From Pseudactinotalea suaedae (GTDB lineage Bacteria > Actinomycetota > Actinomycetes > Actinomycetales > Beutenbergiaceae), in the NCBI RefSeq assembly GCF_009733815.1, contig NZ_WNXY01000002.1, positions 415,368-479,367 on the forward strand: DNA of 64,000 nt, read 5' to 3'. Below the pieces are notes generated by a model that ran no database searches, was not told where the DNA came from, and worked only from the letters and a program-made list of their open reading frames with translations. The position numbers and the translations under genes are program-made. This document shows, in pieces, positions 1-7,904 of the stretch. Position 1 is the stretch's first letter; every line of letters begins with the position of its first letter.

Positions 1-432
1 CCCGGAGGACAGCGCGGTCGGCAGCGCGTGCTGGCGCGGCGTGAGGCCGAACTCCTCGACCACCTCGGTGACGAGATCGCTGACCTGGGTCATGCCGTGC
101 CCGCGCGCGGTCAGCAGCAGGTGCTCACGCACGGTGAGCGCGGGGAGGTAGGAGTCCTCGTCGAGCACCGTGGCGACCTCGGCACGGAACCGCTGAGACC
201 GCTCGTCGACCGGTTCTCCCAGCACGTCGATATGACCGCCGAGCGGCTCGAGCAGTCCCGCGATCGCGCGCAGGAACGTCGACTTGCCGGTGCCGTTGGC
301 GCCGACGACGGCGAGCGCCTCGCCGCGCCCGATCGCGACCTTGATCGGCGGGCAGACGGCGGACTCGGCGGTGCTGCCGTACCCGACGAGGAGTCCCGTG
401 GCGCGGACCAGCACGTCACGCTTGTCAGACAC
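1..432 (-). CDS. ABC transporter ATP-binding protein (C-terminus outside window)
   Basis: This is the N-terminal 144 residues of an ABC ATPase, read on the minus strand and cut by the window edge. It powers a membrane transporter whose permease should lie just beyond position 1. Visible motifs are a Walker A (GANGTGKST, about residues 39-47) and, at the very edge, the start of the LSSG signature. The Q-loop region reads VLDEDSYLPALTV, with no glutamine where one is usual. The start is taken as GTG at 432, which overlaps the recG stop by 8 bp and so implies translational coupling. Substrate and direction are unknown; a short domain of this kind often belongs to an exporter. Confidence 0.8.
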   Translation of the reverse strand, partial: MSDKRDVLVRATGLLVGYGSTAESAVCPPIKVAIGRGEALAVVGANGTGKSTFLRAIAGLLEPLGGHIDVLGEPVDERSQRFRAEVATVLDEDSYLPALTVREHLLLTARGHGMTQVSDLVTEVVEEFGLTPRQHALPTALSSG

Positions 433-2695
433 GGTCCAAGAACTCCTCGTGGTCGGGATCGACGAGCTGCGTGATCGCGATCAGCAGCTCGGGGTGGTGC
501 GCGAGGTTGGGGTCCTCGCTGATGAGCTCGCGGGCGTCGGCGCGTGCCTGCTCGATGATGTCGGCGTCCGCGATCACCCGCAGCAGCCGCAGCGAGGTGG
601 CACGACCGGACTGCGCGGCCCCCAGGATGTCACCCTCACGGCGCTGCTCGAGATCGGCCTCCGCCAGTCGGAACCCGTCGAGCGTCTCCGCCAGGATCGT
701 GAGCCGTTCCTGAGAGCTGGACCCGGCCTCGGTCCAGCTGACCACGAGGCAGGTGCCGGGCTTGCTGCCCCGGCCGACGCGACCGCGCAGCTGGTGCAGC
801 TGGGACAGGCCGAACCTGTCGGCGTCGAGCACCACCATCATGGTGGCCTCGGGCACGTCGACGCCGACCTCGATCACGGTCGTGCTGACGAGCACCGGCA
901 CCGCGCCCCAGGCGAAGGCGGCCATCGCCGCATCCTTCTCCTCGGTGGTCAGGCGGCCGTGCATGACGCCGATCGCTGCGGGGTCGAGCCCGCTGAAGCG
1001 CCGCAGCCACGCCGCCGCGTCCTCGACGTTCGCCGTGCTGTCGGGGCCGCCGTCGACGAGCTCGGTCGCACCCGGTGACCGCTTCTGCTCGCCCTCACCG
1101 GTGAGCGAGGCGTCGACGTCGACCCCCTCCTCCTCCTGCGTGGAGGAGATCCGCGGGGCGACGACGTAGACCCGCCCGCCGCCGTCGATCTCCTCGGCGA
1201 CCTTGGACCAGACCCGCTCCATCCACCGCGCGTTCCCGGCCGGGACGACATGGGTCGCGATCGGCGAGCGGCCCGCGGGGATCTCGCGCAACGTGGACAC
1301 CTCGACATCGCCGAAGAACGTCATCGCGACCGAGCGCGGGATCGGCGTGGCGGTCATGTAGAGCTGGTGAGGCATGACCTTGCCCTTCGCCCGCAGCGCG
1401 TCGCGCTGCTCGACGCCGAAGCGGTGCTGCTCGTCGACGACGACGAGCCCGAGGTCGGCGAACTGGACCCGCTCCCCCAGCAGCGCGTGGGTGCCGACGA
1501 CGATGCCCGCCTCCCCCGATGCGGCCTGCAGCAGCGCGGCCTTGCGTGCGGCCGCGCCGAGCGACCCGGTCAGCAGCGCGACCCGGGTGCCCTCGGACGA
1601 GCCGCCGAGCATCCCGGCCTCGCCGAGCGGACCCAGCAGGGCACGGATCGTGCGGGCGTGCTGGTGCGCGAGCACCTCGGTGGGGGCCAGCAGCGCTGCC
1701 TGCCCGCCGTTGTCGACCACCTGCAGCATCGCGCGCAGCGCGACGACCGTCTTGCCGGACCCGACCTCGCCCTGCAGCAGACGCTGCATCGGGGCGGCGG
1801 CGGCCAGGTCGGCGCCGATCTCCCCGGCGACGGCGACCTGGCCGTCGGTGAGCGTGAAGGGCAGCTGGGCGTCGAAGGCGGTGACGAGACCACCCTCGAC
1901 CGCCGGGCGCGGCTGGGCGTCGAAGGCGGCGAGATCGGCCCGACGCCGTGCGAGCGCCGTCTGCAGGAGGAAGGCCTCGTCGTAGCGGAGCCGGTGCCGG
2001 GCACGGCTCGAGTCGCGCTTGTCCTCGGGCATGTGGATCGCACGGAGCGCGGCGAGCTCGGACATCAGCCCGCGCCGGCTCACGATCTCGGCCGGGACCG
2101 GGTCGAGGACCTCCGCCTCGGTCAGCGGGTCGAGCACGGTGCGGATCGCGTCGCGGATCTTCCAGGACGGCAGCTTGGTGGTGGCGCCGTAGATCGGGAC
2201 CGGCCGCCCCGCCTCGCGCCGGGCGGTCTCCTCGTCGTCCCAGGAGTCCAGCGGCTCGACCTCCGGGTGGGTGAGCTCGCGCTGCCCGTGCAGACCCTGC
2301 TTGAGGGTGCCGGCGAACATCGCGACCGTGCCGACCTTGAGCTGCCGCTCGAGATGGCTCGCGAGGTAGGCCTGCCGCGCGAAGAACGTCAGCGGCAGGG
2401 TGCTCGTGCCGTCGGAGATCGTCACCGAGATGATCTGCATGCGCCGGTCGCGGGCGAACCGCTTGGTGAGGTGCACCACCTCGGCGATGTAGGTCACGGG
2501 CTCGCCAGGGGTCCCGACATCGAGCGGCGTGCACGCCCCACGCTCGACGTAGCGCCGCGGGTAGTGGCGCAGCAGATCCTCCTCGGTCTCCAGACCGAGC
2601 TTGGCCAGCTCGACGCCGGTCCGCTCACCGAAGCGACGCCCGAGCGGTGAGCGCGCACCGATGGCCTTCGCCTTGTGCCCGCTCACCCGTGCCAC
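425..2695 (-). CDS. recG: ATP-dependent DNA helicase RecG
   Basis: RecG is the branched-DNA helicase that remodels stalled replication forks and Holliday junctions. The 756-aa product has the family layout: an N-terminal wedge/OB region (about 1-270), then two RecA-like helicase domains. Walker A is GEVGSGKT at 309-316, the Walker B is DEQH at 421-424, and motif III reads MTATPIPR. An acidic, low-complexity insert near residues 515-550 (TQEEEGVDVDASLTGEG) lengthens the second helicase domain; I believe such inserts are common in actinobacterial RecG. The start is the ATG beginning MARVSGHK. It is followed by the ABC ATPase gene with an 8-bp overlap. A DAK2-phosphatase gene often sits between rpmB and recG in related genomes and is not seen here. 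Confidence 0.97.
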   Translation of the reverse strand: MARVSGHKAKAIGARSPLGRRFGERTGVELAKLGLETEEDLLRHYPRRYVERGACTPLDVGTPGEPVTYIAEVVHLTKRFARDRRMQIISVTISDGTSTLPLTFFARQAYLASHLERQLKVGTVAMFAGTLKQGLHGQRELTHPEVEPLDSWDDEETARREAGRPVPIYGATTKLPSWKIRDAIRTVLDPLTEAEVLDPVPAEIVSRRGLMSELAALRAIHMPEDKRDSSRARHRLRYDEAFLLQTALARRRADLAAFDAQPRPAVEGGLVTAFDAQLPFTLTDGQVAVAGEIGADLAAAAPMQRLLQGEVGSGKTVVALRAMLQVVDNGGQAALLAPTEVLAHQHARTIRALLGPLGEAGMLGGSSEGTRVALLTGSLGAAARKAALLQAASGEAGIVVGTHALLGERVQFADLGLVVVDEQHRFGVEQRDALRAKGKVMPHQLYMTATPIPRSVAMTFFGDVEVSTLREIPAGRSPIATHVVPAGNARWMERVWSKVAEEIDGGGRVYVVAPRISSTQEEEGVDVDASLTGEGEQKRSPGATELVDGGPDSTANVEDAAAWLRRFSGLDPAAIGVMHGRLTTEEKDAAMAAFAWGAVPVLVSTTVIEVGVDVPEATMMVVLDADRFGLSQLHQLRGRVGRGSKPGTCLVVSWTEAGSSSQERLTILAETLDGFRLAEADLEQRREGDILGAAQSGRATSLRLLRVIADADIIEQARADARELISEDPNLAHHPELLIAITQLVDPDHEEFLDRV

Positions 2696-2742
2696 GCAGC
2701 GATGCTATCCGCGGCCACCGACGCCGCGGCCGCCGTGGTGGC

Positions 2743-3309
2743 TCAGGCCATCTCGCAGTAGTCGCACTGCCCGCTCGCCGGCAGCGTCGTGAAGTGGATC
2801 GGGCACCGCTCGGGCGCCGGCTCCTCACGCTTGGGGGGCTTGCGCGTGCGGCGCGCCAGCACCTGCGCCGTCAGCGCCGGGGTACCGCCGTCGGCGGGCA
2901 GATCGACCGCGTACCGCTGGTAGCAGAGCAGCCGGTGCTCGGCCGCGACCATCTCGATGTCGGTACCGGGCGCGCGCGCCGGCTCCTTCTGGGACTGCGG
3001 GTACAGCTTGCCCATCGTGCCGTCGTGGTGCACGCACAACGACGTGAGCGGCGGCTCGCCCGCGGCCTCGGCGCGCTTGGACACCTCGCCGAGCAACCAC
3101 CCGATCCACTTGGCCACCGCCATCCGGGTGCGGATCCCCGACACCCCCTGCACGCGGGCGGCGAGCTCGTTGTGCGTCGTGACGGCGTGATACTGCTCGG
3201 CGACCCCGAGCAGGCGCTCGTGCGCGAGCGGCACCCAGATGTTGAGGGCGTCCTGGATCTCCACGGGCGAGCCGTCGCTGACGCGGTATGTCCCTCGTGG
3301 GATGGTCAT
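2743..3309 (-). CDS. Uncharacterised actinobacterial protein with C-terminal zinc ribbon
   Basis: The 188-aa protein has no function I can name. Residues 1-110 form a conserved-looking globular part (EQYHAVTTHNELAARVQ, SGIRTRMAVAKWIG, SLCVHHDGTMG). I have seen a similar pattern at the N-terminus of uncharacterised actinobacterial proteins, some of them annotated as HNH or restriction endonucleases. A basic linker (ARRTRKPPKREE) is followed by a C-terminal CPIH...CDYC cluster that could bind zinc. It lies upstream of recG in the same direction, about 47 bp away, and could be co-transcribed with it. No nuclease motif is visible, so only a general nucleic-acid-binding role is suggested. Confidence 0.7.
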   Translation of the reverse strand: MTIPRGTYRVSDGSPVEIQDALNIWVPLAHERLLGVAEQYHAVTTHNELAARVQGVSGIRTRMAVAKWIGWLLGEVSKRAEAAGEPPLTSLCVHHDGTMGKLYPQSQKEPARAPGTDIEMVAAEHRLLCYQRYAVDLPADGGTPALTAQVLARRTRKPPKREEPAPERCPIHFTTLPASGQCDYCEMA

Positions 3310-3572
3310 CGAGCGGCGCTCGCCGTCGGCTTGCAGGTCGGTGTCATGTCCTCGACACTAGCCCTGGCTGGCGAATCGGGTGCCGCCGGCGCCCGCTCGG
3401 GCACCTGCCCTCAGCCCGGTGAGCGGTTCCGGGCACCCGCCCGACGGTCGTGGTCACTGCGCCCCTGCGGCTCGGTGTAGACTTCCGTGGTTGCCCAGGG
3501 CCGGTCGTGGCCCGGCGACCCGACGTCGAATCCTGCTGTCCACCGCGACGGCGAACAAGCTAGGAGAACCCC

Positions 3573-3764
3573 GTGGCCTCTACGTGTGACGTGTGCGCCA
3601 AGTCGCCGAGCTTCGGCCACAGCATCTCGCACTCCCACCGGCGGACCAAGCGCCGCTGGAACCCGAACATCCAGACCGTCCGCGCGATGGTCGGTGGCAC
3701 CAAGAAGAAGCTCAGCGTCTGCACCAGCTGCCTCAAGGCCGGCAAGGTCCAGCGCGCGATCTGA
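3573..3764 (+). CDS. rpmB: 50S ribosomal protein L28, zinc-binding (C+) form
   Basis: L28 is a structural protein of the large ribosomal subunit. The 63-aa product begins [10 protein letters not shown] and keeps the usual SHRRTKRRW and [11 protein letters not shown] segments. Four cysteines (C5, C8, C50, C53) form two CxxC pairs, so this is the zinc-containing form; many actinobacteria also carry a cysteine-free paralogue induced when zinc is scarce. The start is GTG at 3573, with AGGAGA at 3562-3567 giving a 5-nt spacing. The gene is monocistronic: a strong hairpin follows the stop, and the gene on its left is divergent. Confidence 0.97.
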   Translation: MASTCDVCAKSPSFGHSISHSHRRTKRRWNPNIQTVRAMVGGTKKKLSVCTSCLKAGKVQRAI

Positions 3765-3783
3765 GCGTCCCGCTCGTCGCCTC

Positions 3784-3813
3784 GAGCCGCTCACCGGTCC
3801 CGGTGGGCGGCTC
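3784..3813 (+). terminator. Rho-independent-type terminator after rpmB
   Basis: GAGCCGC and CACCGG pair with CCGGTG and GCGGCTC around a two-base loop. This gives a 14-step stem with one T-G wobble, 20 bp after the rpmB stop, followed by TTCG rather than a full T-tract, as is common in very GC-rich genomes. Confidence 0.7.
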
Positions 3814-3850
3814 TTCGCGTCCCACCACCCGTGCCCGCACCGGAGGTTCG

Positions 3851-4369
3851 ATGTCCTGGCAGGTCCGCCGCCCGTCCGCCGCCGATGCCGACGCGATCGC
3901 GACGATCAACGTCCGCGCCTGGCAGCACGCCTACGCGGGCCTCATGCCCGCGTCCGTGCTCGAGCGCCAGGAGGTCGCGCCGCGCGCGGAGCGGCTGCGG
4001 GAGCGTCTCACCTCCGGCACCGGTGCGCCCGGGTTCGTGGCGGTGGCTCCCGACGGGGTCGTGGCCGGCTACTGCTGGTTCGGCGACTACCGCCCCGACG
4101 AGGACCTGCCCGCCCCCGGCGAGGGCTGGGGCGAGATCTACGCGATCTACGTCGATCCCGACAGGATCGGGACCGGCGCCGGCGCAACGCTGATGACGGC
4201 GGCGCTCACCGCCCTGCATCCCCGCCCGGTCGCCGTCTGGGTGCTCGAGGGCAACGCCCGCGCGCGTGCCTTCTACGAGCGGTTCGGGTTCCGGCACGAT
4301 GGCACCGTCACCGACTTCGACGCCGGCGGCACCCCGGTTCCCGAGATCCGCTACGTGGGTCCGTCCTAG
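3851..4369 (+). CDS. GNAT-family N-acetyltransferase
   Basis: The 172-aa product transfers an acetyl group from acetyl-CoA to an unknown amine. It is a single GNAT fold: MSWQVRRPSAADADAI is the usual first strand and helix. GEIYAIYVDPDRIGTGAG contains the acetyl-CoA loop (R-x-G-x-G/A type), and VLEGNARARAFYERFGF is the standard motif B ending. The start ATG at 3851 has GGAGG at 3842-3846, which decides against the longer open frame upstream. It follows the rpmB terminator and converges with the CBS protein gene after 3 bp. Nothing in the sequence indicates the substrate. Confidence 0.88.
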   Translation: MSWQVRRPSAADADAIATINVRAWQHAYAGLMPASVLERQEVAPRAERLRERLTSGTGAPGFVAVAPDGVVAGYCWFGDYRPDEDLPAPGEGWGEIYAIYVDPDRIGTGAGATLMTAALTALHPRPVAVWVLEGNARARAFYERFGFRHDGTVTDFDAGGTPVPEIRYVGPS

Positions 4370-4372
4370 CCC

Positions 4373-4804
4373 CTACTGCTGGACGTACGTGACCAGCTGG
4401 TCGCGCTCGTCCTGGAGCTCGTCGAGCCGGTTCTTGACGACGTCACCGATCGAGACGATCGCGTGCAGGTGTCCGTCGACGAGCACGGGCAGGTGCCGCA
4501 CCCGCAGGTCGGTCATCCGGCGGGCGAGCGACTCGAGCTCGTCCTCGGGGGCGCAGGTCTGCACCTCGTCGGTCATGATCTCGGCGACCGTGCGCTCCAG
4601 CACGCCCGCCCCGTCGGTATGCAGGTGGCGGACCACGTCACGCTCGGACACGATGCCCACCACGGTCGTGCCACCGTCCGGTGACACCACGAGGGCACCG
4701 ATCTTGTGCTCGTCCAGCAGCGCGACCAGCTCGGCGACCCCCGTGTCCGGAGCCACCGTGACCACATCCGCGCCCTTGCGTCTGATCACTTCGGCGATAC
4801 GCAT
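4373..4804 (-). CDS. CBS-domain pair protein
   Basis: The 143-aa protein consists of two CBS domains (about 8-62 and 72-128) forming one Bateman module, which normally senses adenine nucleotides. Typical turns are DEHKIGALVVSPDG, GIVSERDVVRHL and RVRHLPVLVDGHLHAIVSIGDVVK. There is no fused enzyme or transporter domain, so it is a stand-alone regulator or redox-sensor-type protein. ATG at 4804 is preferred because GGAG precedes it at a suitable distance and MRIAEVIRRKG is the usual beginning; a further 21 codons upstream are open but unlike the family. Its partner is unknown. Confidence 0.9.
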   Translation of the reverse strand: MRIAEVIRRKGADVVTVAPDTGVAELVALLDEHKIGALVVSPDGGTTVVGIVSERDVVRHLHTDGAGVLERTVAEIMTDEVQTCAPEDELESLARRMTDLRVRHLPVLVDGHLHAIVSIGDVVKNRLDELQDERDQLVTYVQQ

Positions 4805-4959
4805 GCTCCACGGTATGCCAGAGAGGACGTGCCGGTGCGGGGAACCGAGCACGGGTTGACTCGACAACCATGCGCGACCGGGACGAATTCGTCACCCGTC
4901 GGGGCGGCAACCGGTTGCCTGGTCCGGATGGTCGCGACGGGCGCCCAGTTCTTCCCGGC

Positions 4960-5934
4960 TCAGGCGCGGAAGTGGTCCCAGCCGAGACCGGCGACGTCCG
5001 GCGGGGCGCCGTCGACCGTGACGCGCGCACCGGCGGCGGCCTCCCGCACGGTGCCGATCGCCCGGAAGCCGCCCGGCAGCGCAGATCCGGGCGGGAAGGT
5101 GGCCAGCAGGCCGTGGTCCTCGCCGCCGGTGAGCGCGAGCGCGAGCGGATCGGTCCCGAGGGTGGCGGCGGCCGCTGCCACGGTCGCGTCCACCAGCGCG
5201 GCTGCCGTCAGATCGAGCACCACGCCCGAGGCGCGCGCCAGCCGGCCCGCGTCCCGGAGCAGGCCGTCGGAGACGTCGAGCAGGGCGGTGGCACCGGCGT
5301 CGGCGGCAGCCGGACCGTCGGCGAGCGGCGGCTCGGGCCGCAGGAACGCGCCGACCGCCTTGCCCAGCTCCGCCGCCCGACCGGCCTCGAGCGCGGCCAG
5401 ACCCGCCGCGGCCCAGCCGAGGCGGCCCGAGTGCGCCAGCACGTCTCCCGGGCGGGCACCGCTGCGCAGCACCGGTCGCCGGCCACCGAGGTCACCGAGC
5501 GCGGTGACCGCCACCACGAGGCTCTCGCCCGCGGACAGGTCGCCTCCGACCACACCCACGTGCGGTCCGCAGCCCGCAGCAAGACCCTCGGCCAGCCCGA
5601 GCACCCAGGCCACCTCGGTCTGCGGTGGCAGCACGAGCCCGACCACCAGCCCCGTGGGACTCGCACCCATCGCCGCGACGTCCGCGAGGTTCTGCGCGGC
5701 GGCACGATGCCCCACGTCGGTCGCCGAGCCCCAGTCGCGGCGGAAGTGGTGGCCCTCGACGAGCAGGTCGGTGGTCACCACCACCCGTGCGTCCGGCGCC
5801 GCCAGCACGGCCGCGTCGTCGCCCGGTCCGATCTCGGTCCTGTCGCCGAACGGGAGCAGCGGGGCGAACCGGGCGATCAGCTCGGTCTCGTCGAGATCAG
5901 CGACCCGCTCGCTCGAACCGCCCACCTGCGACAC
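4960..5934 (-). CDS. thiL: Thiamine-monophosphate kinase
   Basis: ThiL phosphorylates thiamine monophosphate to thiamine diphosphate, the last step of cofactor biosynthesis. The 324-aa protein has the AIR-synthase-type two-domain fold. Visible motifs are GPGDDAAVL near residue 35, TTDLLVEGHHF, AAQNLADVAAMGA, VGGDLSAGE, DVSDGLLRDAGRL and TGGEDHGLL. GTG at 5934 begins VSQVGGSSERV and fits the family length; an upstream extension would run into the divergent epimerase gene. The two genes are 43 bp apart, so promoters must overlap. No thiamine riboswitch was found in that short gap. Confidence 0.95.
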   Translation of the reverse strand: MSQVGGSSERVADLDETELIARFAPLLPFGDRTEIGPGDDAAVLAAPDARVVVTTDLLVEGHHFRRDWGSATDVGHRAAAQNLADVAAMGASPTGLVVGLVLPPQTEVAWVLGLAEGLAAGCGPHVGVVGGDLSAGESLVVAVTALGDLGGRRPVLRSGARPGDVLAHSGRLGWAAAGLAALEAGRAAELGKAVGAFLRPEPPLADGPAAADAGATALLDVSDGLLRDAGRLARASGVVLDLTAAALVDATVAAAAATLGTDPLALALTGGEDHGLLATFPPGSALPGGFRAIGTVREAAAGARVTVDGAPPDVAGLGWDHFRA

Positions 5935-5977
5935 TGTAGGGGACGGCAGGATCGGTCGACGAAGAGAGGTCAGGCGC

Positions 5978-6928
5978 GTGCGCATCCTTGTCAGCGGCGG
6001 CACCGGCATGATCGGATCGGCCCTGCGCGACGCCGCGGGCAGAGCCGGCCACGAGACCGGGCTGCTGGTGCGCGGCGAACCCCGGGGTCCGCGCGAGTGG
6101 CGCTGGGACGCGAGCCGCGGCGACGTGCCGGCCGAGGCGATCACCTGGGCCGACGCTGTGGTGAACCTCTCCGGAGCGCCGATCGGGCGACTGCCGTGGA
6201 CCAAGGGCTACCGGCGTGAGCTCGTGCAGAGCCGCGTGCAGGCGACGCGCGCGCTCGCGAGCGCGATCACCCGGTCGGACTCCCCGCCGTCGGTCCTGCT
6301 CAACAGCTCGGGTGTCGGGTACTACGGCGACCGGCCCGGCGAGCGTCTCGACGAGACGTCGGGTCCGGGCAAGGGCTTCCTCGCCTACCTGAGCCGGCGC
6401 TGGGAGGCGGAGGCGCGGGCAGCCGAGTCGGACCGGACCCGGGTCGTGACGATCCGCACCGGCCTCGTGCTGGCCGACGGCGGAGCGCTCGCGCCCCTCA
6501 TGCTCGCCACGCGGCTGGGGCTGGGCGCCCGGATGGGTCCGGGAACGCAGGTGTGGCCCTGGATCGCGCTCGAGGACGAGGTCGGCGGCATCCTGCACGC
6601 CCTCACCCACGAGGAGGTGAGCGGTCCGGTCAACCTGGTCGCGCCGGTCAGGAGCACCAGCGAGGACGTCTCGCGCGCGCTCGCGCACGCGATGGACCGG
6701 CCGCACCTGTTCGCGCTGCCCTCGTGGCTGCTGCGGATCCCGCTCGGCCCGGCTGCCGACGAGGTGCTGCTGCTCAGCCAGCACATCGAGCCCAGCGCCT
6801 TGCTCGGCTCCGGGTACCGGTTCCGGGTGACCGAGCTCGACGACGCGATCGCTCGGGCCCTGCGTGGTGACGACGGTGGTGGCTCCGTCGCAGCCACGGA
6901 GCTGAACGCGATGCCGAGGGACCGCTGA
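5978..6928 (+). CDS. TIGR01777-family NAD(P)-binding epimerase
   Basis: The 316-aa protein belongs to the SDR-type epimerase group named TIGR01777 (YfcH/SulA-like). ILVSGGTGMIGSAL is the Rossmann dinucleotide-binding loop, NLSGAPIG follows strand 4, and the active-site region reads NSSGVGYYGD. The C-terminal DUF1731-type segment is LPSWLLRIPLGPAADEVLLL, ending SGYRFR. GTG at 5978 follows AGAGAGG with an 8-nt spacing. The substrate is unknown for the whole family, and cell-division effects reported for some members cannot be inferred here. The following DUF6328 gene overlaps the stop codon, suggesting an operon. Confidence 0.92.
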   Translation: MRILVSGGTGMIGSALRDAAGRAGHETGLLVRGEPRGPREWRWDASRGDVPAEAITWADAVVNLSGAPIGRLPWTKGYRRELVQSRVQATRALASAITRSDSPPSVLLNSSGVGYYGDRPGERLDETSGPGKGFLAYLSRRWEAEARAAESDRTRVVTIRTGLVLADGGALAPLMLATRLGLGARMGPGTQVWPWIALEDEVGGILHALTHEEVSGPVNLVAPVRSTSEDVSRALAHAMDRPHLFALPSWLLRIPLGPAADEVLLLSQHIEPSALLGSGYRFRVTELDDAIARALRGDDGGGSVAATELNAMPRDR

Positions 6929-7416
6929 ACGGCCGCGAGCGGGCCGACGACGGCCGCTCCGAGACCGAGAACGAACGGCTCGACCGCAACTGGTCGGAGA
7001 TCCTGCAGGAGCTGCGGGTCACGCAGACCGGCACGCAGATCATCAGCGGGTTCCTGCTCGCGGTCGCCTTCCAGGAACGGTTCGACGCGCTGGACTCCTA
7101 CGAGCGGGCGTTGTACCTCGCGCTGGTCGCGCTCGCCGCGCTCGCGACGGCGGTCGGCCTCGCTCCGGTGGTCGTGCACCGGGTGCTGTTCCGCAAGCTG
7201 CGCAAGGCACGCGTGGTGCAGCTGGGCAACCGCTACCTGATGGCCGCGGCGATCCTCGTCGCCACGCTCGCCATCGGGGTGAGCCACCTGATCTTCAGCT
7301 TCACCGCCGGGCGAGGCGCGGGGGTCGTGGCCGGTATCGGCGTCCTCGTGGCGGTGCTGGCCCTGTGGGTGCTGCCGCTGACGATGCGCCGCCGTGACGA
7401 CGACCGGCCACGGTGA
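6925..7416 (+). CDS. DUF6328 family membrane protein
   Basis: The frame matches the DUF6328 pattern: an amphipathic segment (RLDRNWSEILQELRVTQTG) followed by about four hydrophobic helices (ISGFLLAVAF, LALVALAALATAVGLAPVVV, AAAILVATLAIGVSHLIF and GVVAGIGVLVAVLALWVLPL). Function is unknown. No ATG or GTG lies in frame between an upstream stop at 6868 and the first hydrophobic helix. I therefore propose CTG at 6925, which overlaps the previous stop as CTGA and follows GAGGGA. TTG at 7111 is the next alternative but would remove the most conserved part. The gene appears coupled to the TIGR01777 gene. Confidence 0.7.
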   Translation: MNGRERADDGRSETENERLDRNWSEILQELRVTQTGTQIISGFLLAVAFQERFDALDSYERALYLALVALAALATAVGLAPVVVHRVLFRKLRKARVVQLGNRYLMAAAILVATLAIGVSHLIFSFTAGRGAGVVAGIGVLVAVLALWVLPLTMRRRDDDRPR

Positions 7417-7430
7417 CCTAGGTTGGGATC

Positions 7431-7901
7431 GTGGCTGGAGCGTGGCGAAGGATCGGCGTGATGGTGGCGACCGGGTGCACGCTCGTCGGCGCCACCGCGT
7501 GCGCGAACCCGGTCGGTGTGGACCCCGCCCCCAGCGCGAGCGAACCGGTGTGCGCCGAGCTGTTGCTCGAGCTGCCGGACGAGCTCGGTGGCCAGGAGCG
7601 CCGGTCGACCACCAGCCAGGCCTCCCGCGCCTGGGGTGACCCCGCGATCGTGCTGCGCTGCGGCGTGACCCCGCTGGGGCCGACGGTCGAGGGCTGCGTC
7701 ACCGTGGCGAGCGGCGACGGCACCGAGGTCGACTGGGTCGTCATCGAGCACGAGGACCACGGCTCGTTCACGACCTACGGGCGGCTGCCCGCCGTCGAGG
7801 TGAGGATCCCGAGCGAGTACGCGGGCGACCAGACGATCATGACCGAGCTGAGCGCCGTCGTCGCCGACCTGCCGCGCGACGGCGACCGCGCGTGCCTGTG
7901 A
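7431..7901 (+). CDS. DUF3515 family lipoprotein
   Basis: The 156-aa protein starts with a short basic, hydrophobic signal ending GATACANP, a lipobox-like site that would place it on the outer face of the membrane. The remainder matches DUF3515: PVCAELLLELPDEL, the tryptophan-rich AWGDPAIVLRCGV and a final ADLPRDGDRAC. The gene is found beside ddl and near thiL in many actinobacteria, as here, but no function is established. The start GTG at 7431 gives a complete signal sequence. Its end lies 3 bp from the end of the convergent ddl gene. Confidence 0.85.
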   Translation: MAGAWRRIGVMVATGCTLVGATACANPVGVDPAPSASEPVCAELLLELPDELGGQERRSTTSQASRAWGDPAIVLRCGVTPLGPTVEGCVTVASGDGTEVDWVVIEHEDHGSFTTYGRLPAVEVRIPSEYAGDQTIMTELSAVVADLPRDGDRACL

Positions 7902-7904
7902 GGC

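Noticed and set aside
5935..5977. Thiamine (TPP) riboswitch upstream of thiL
   Set aside because: The gap is only 43 bp, too short for the aptamer, and shows no matching core sequence.
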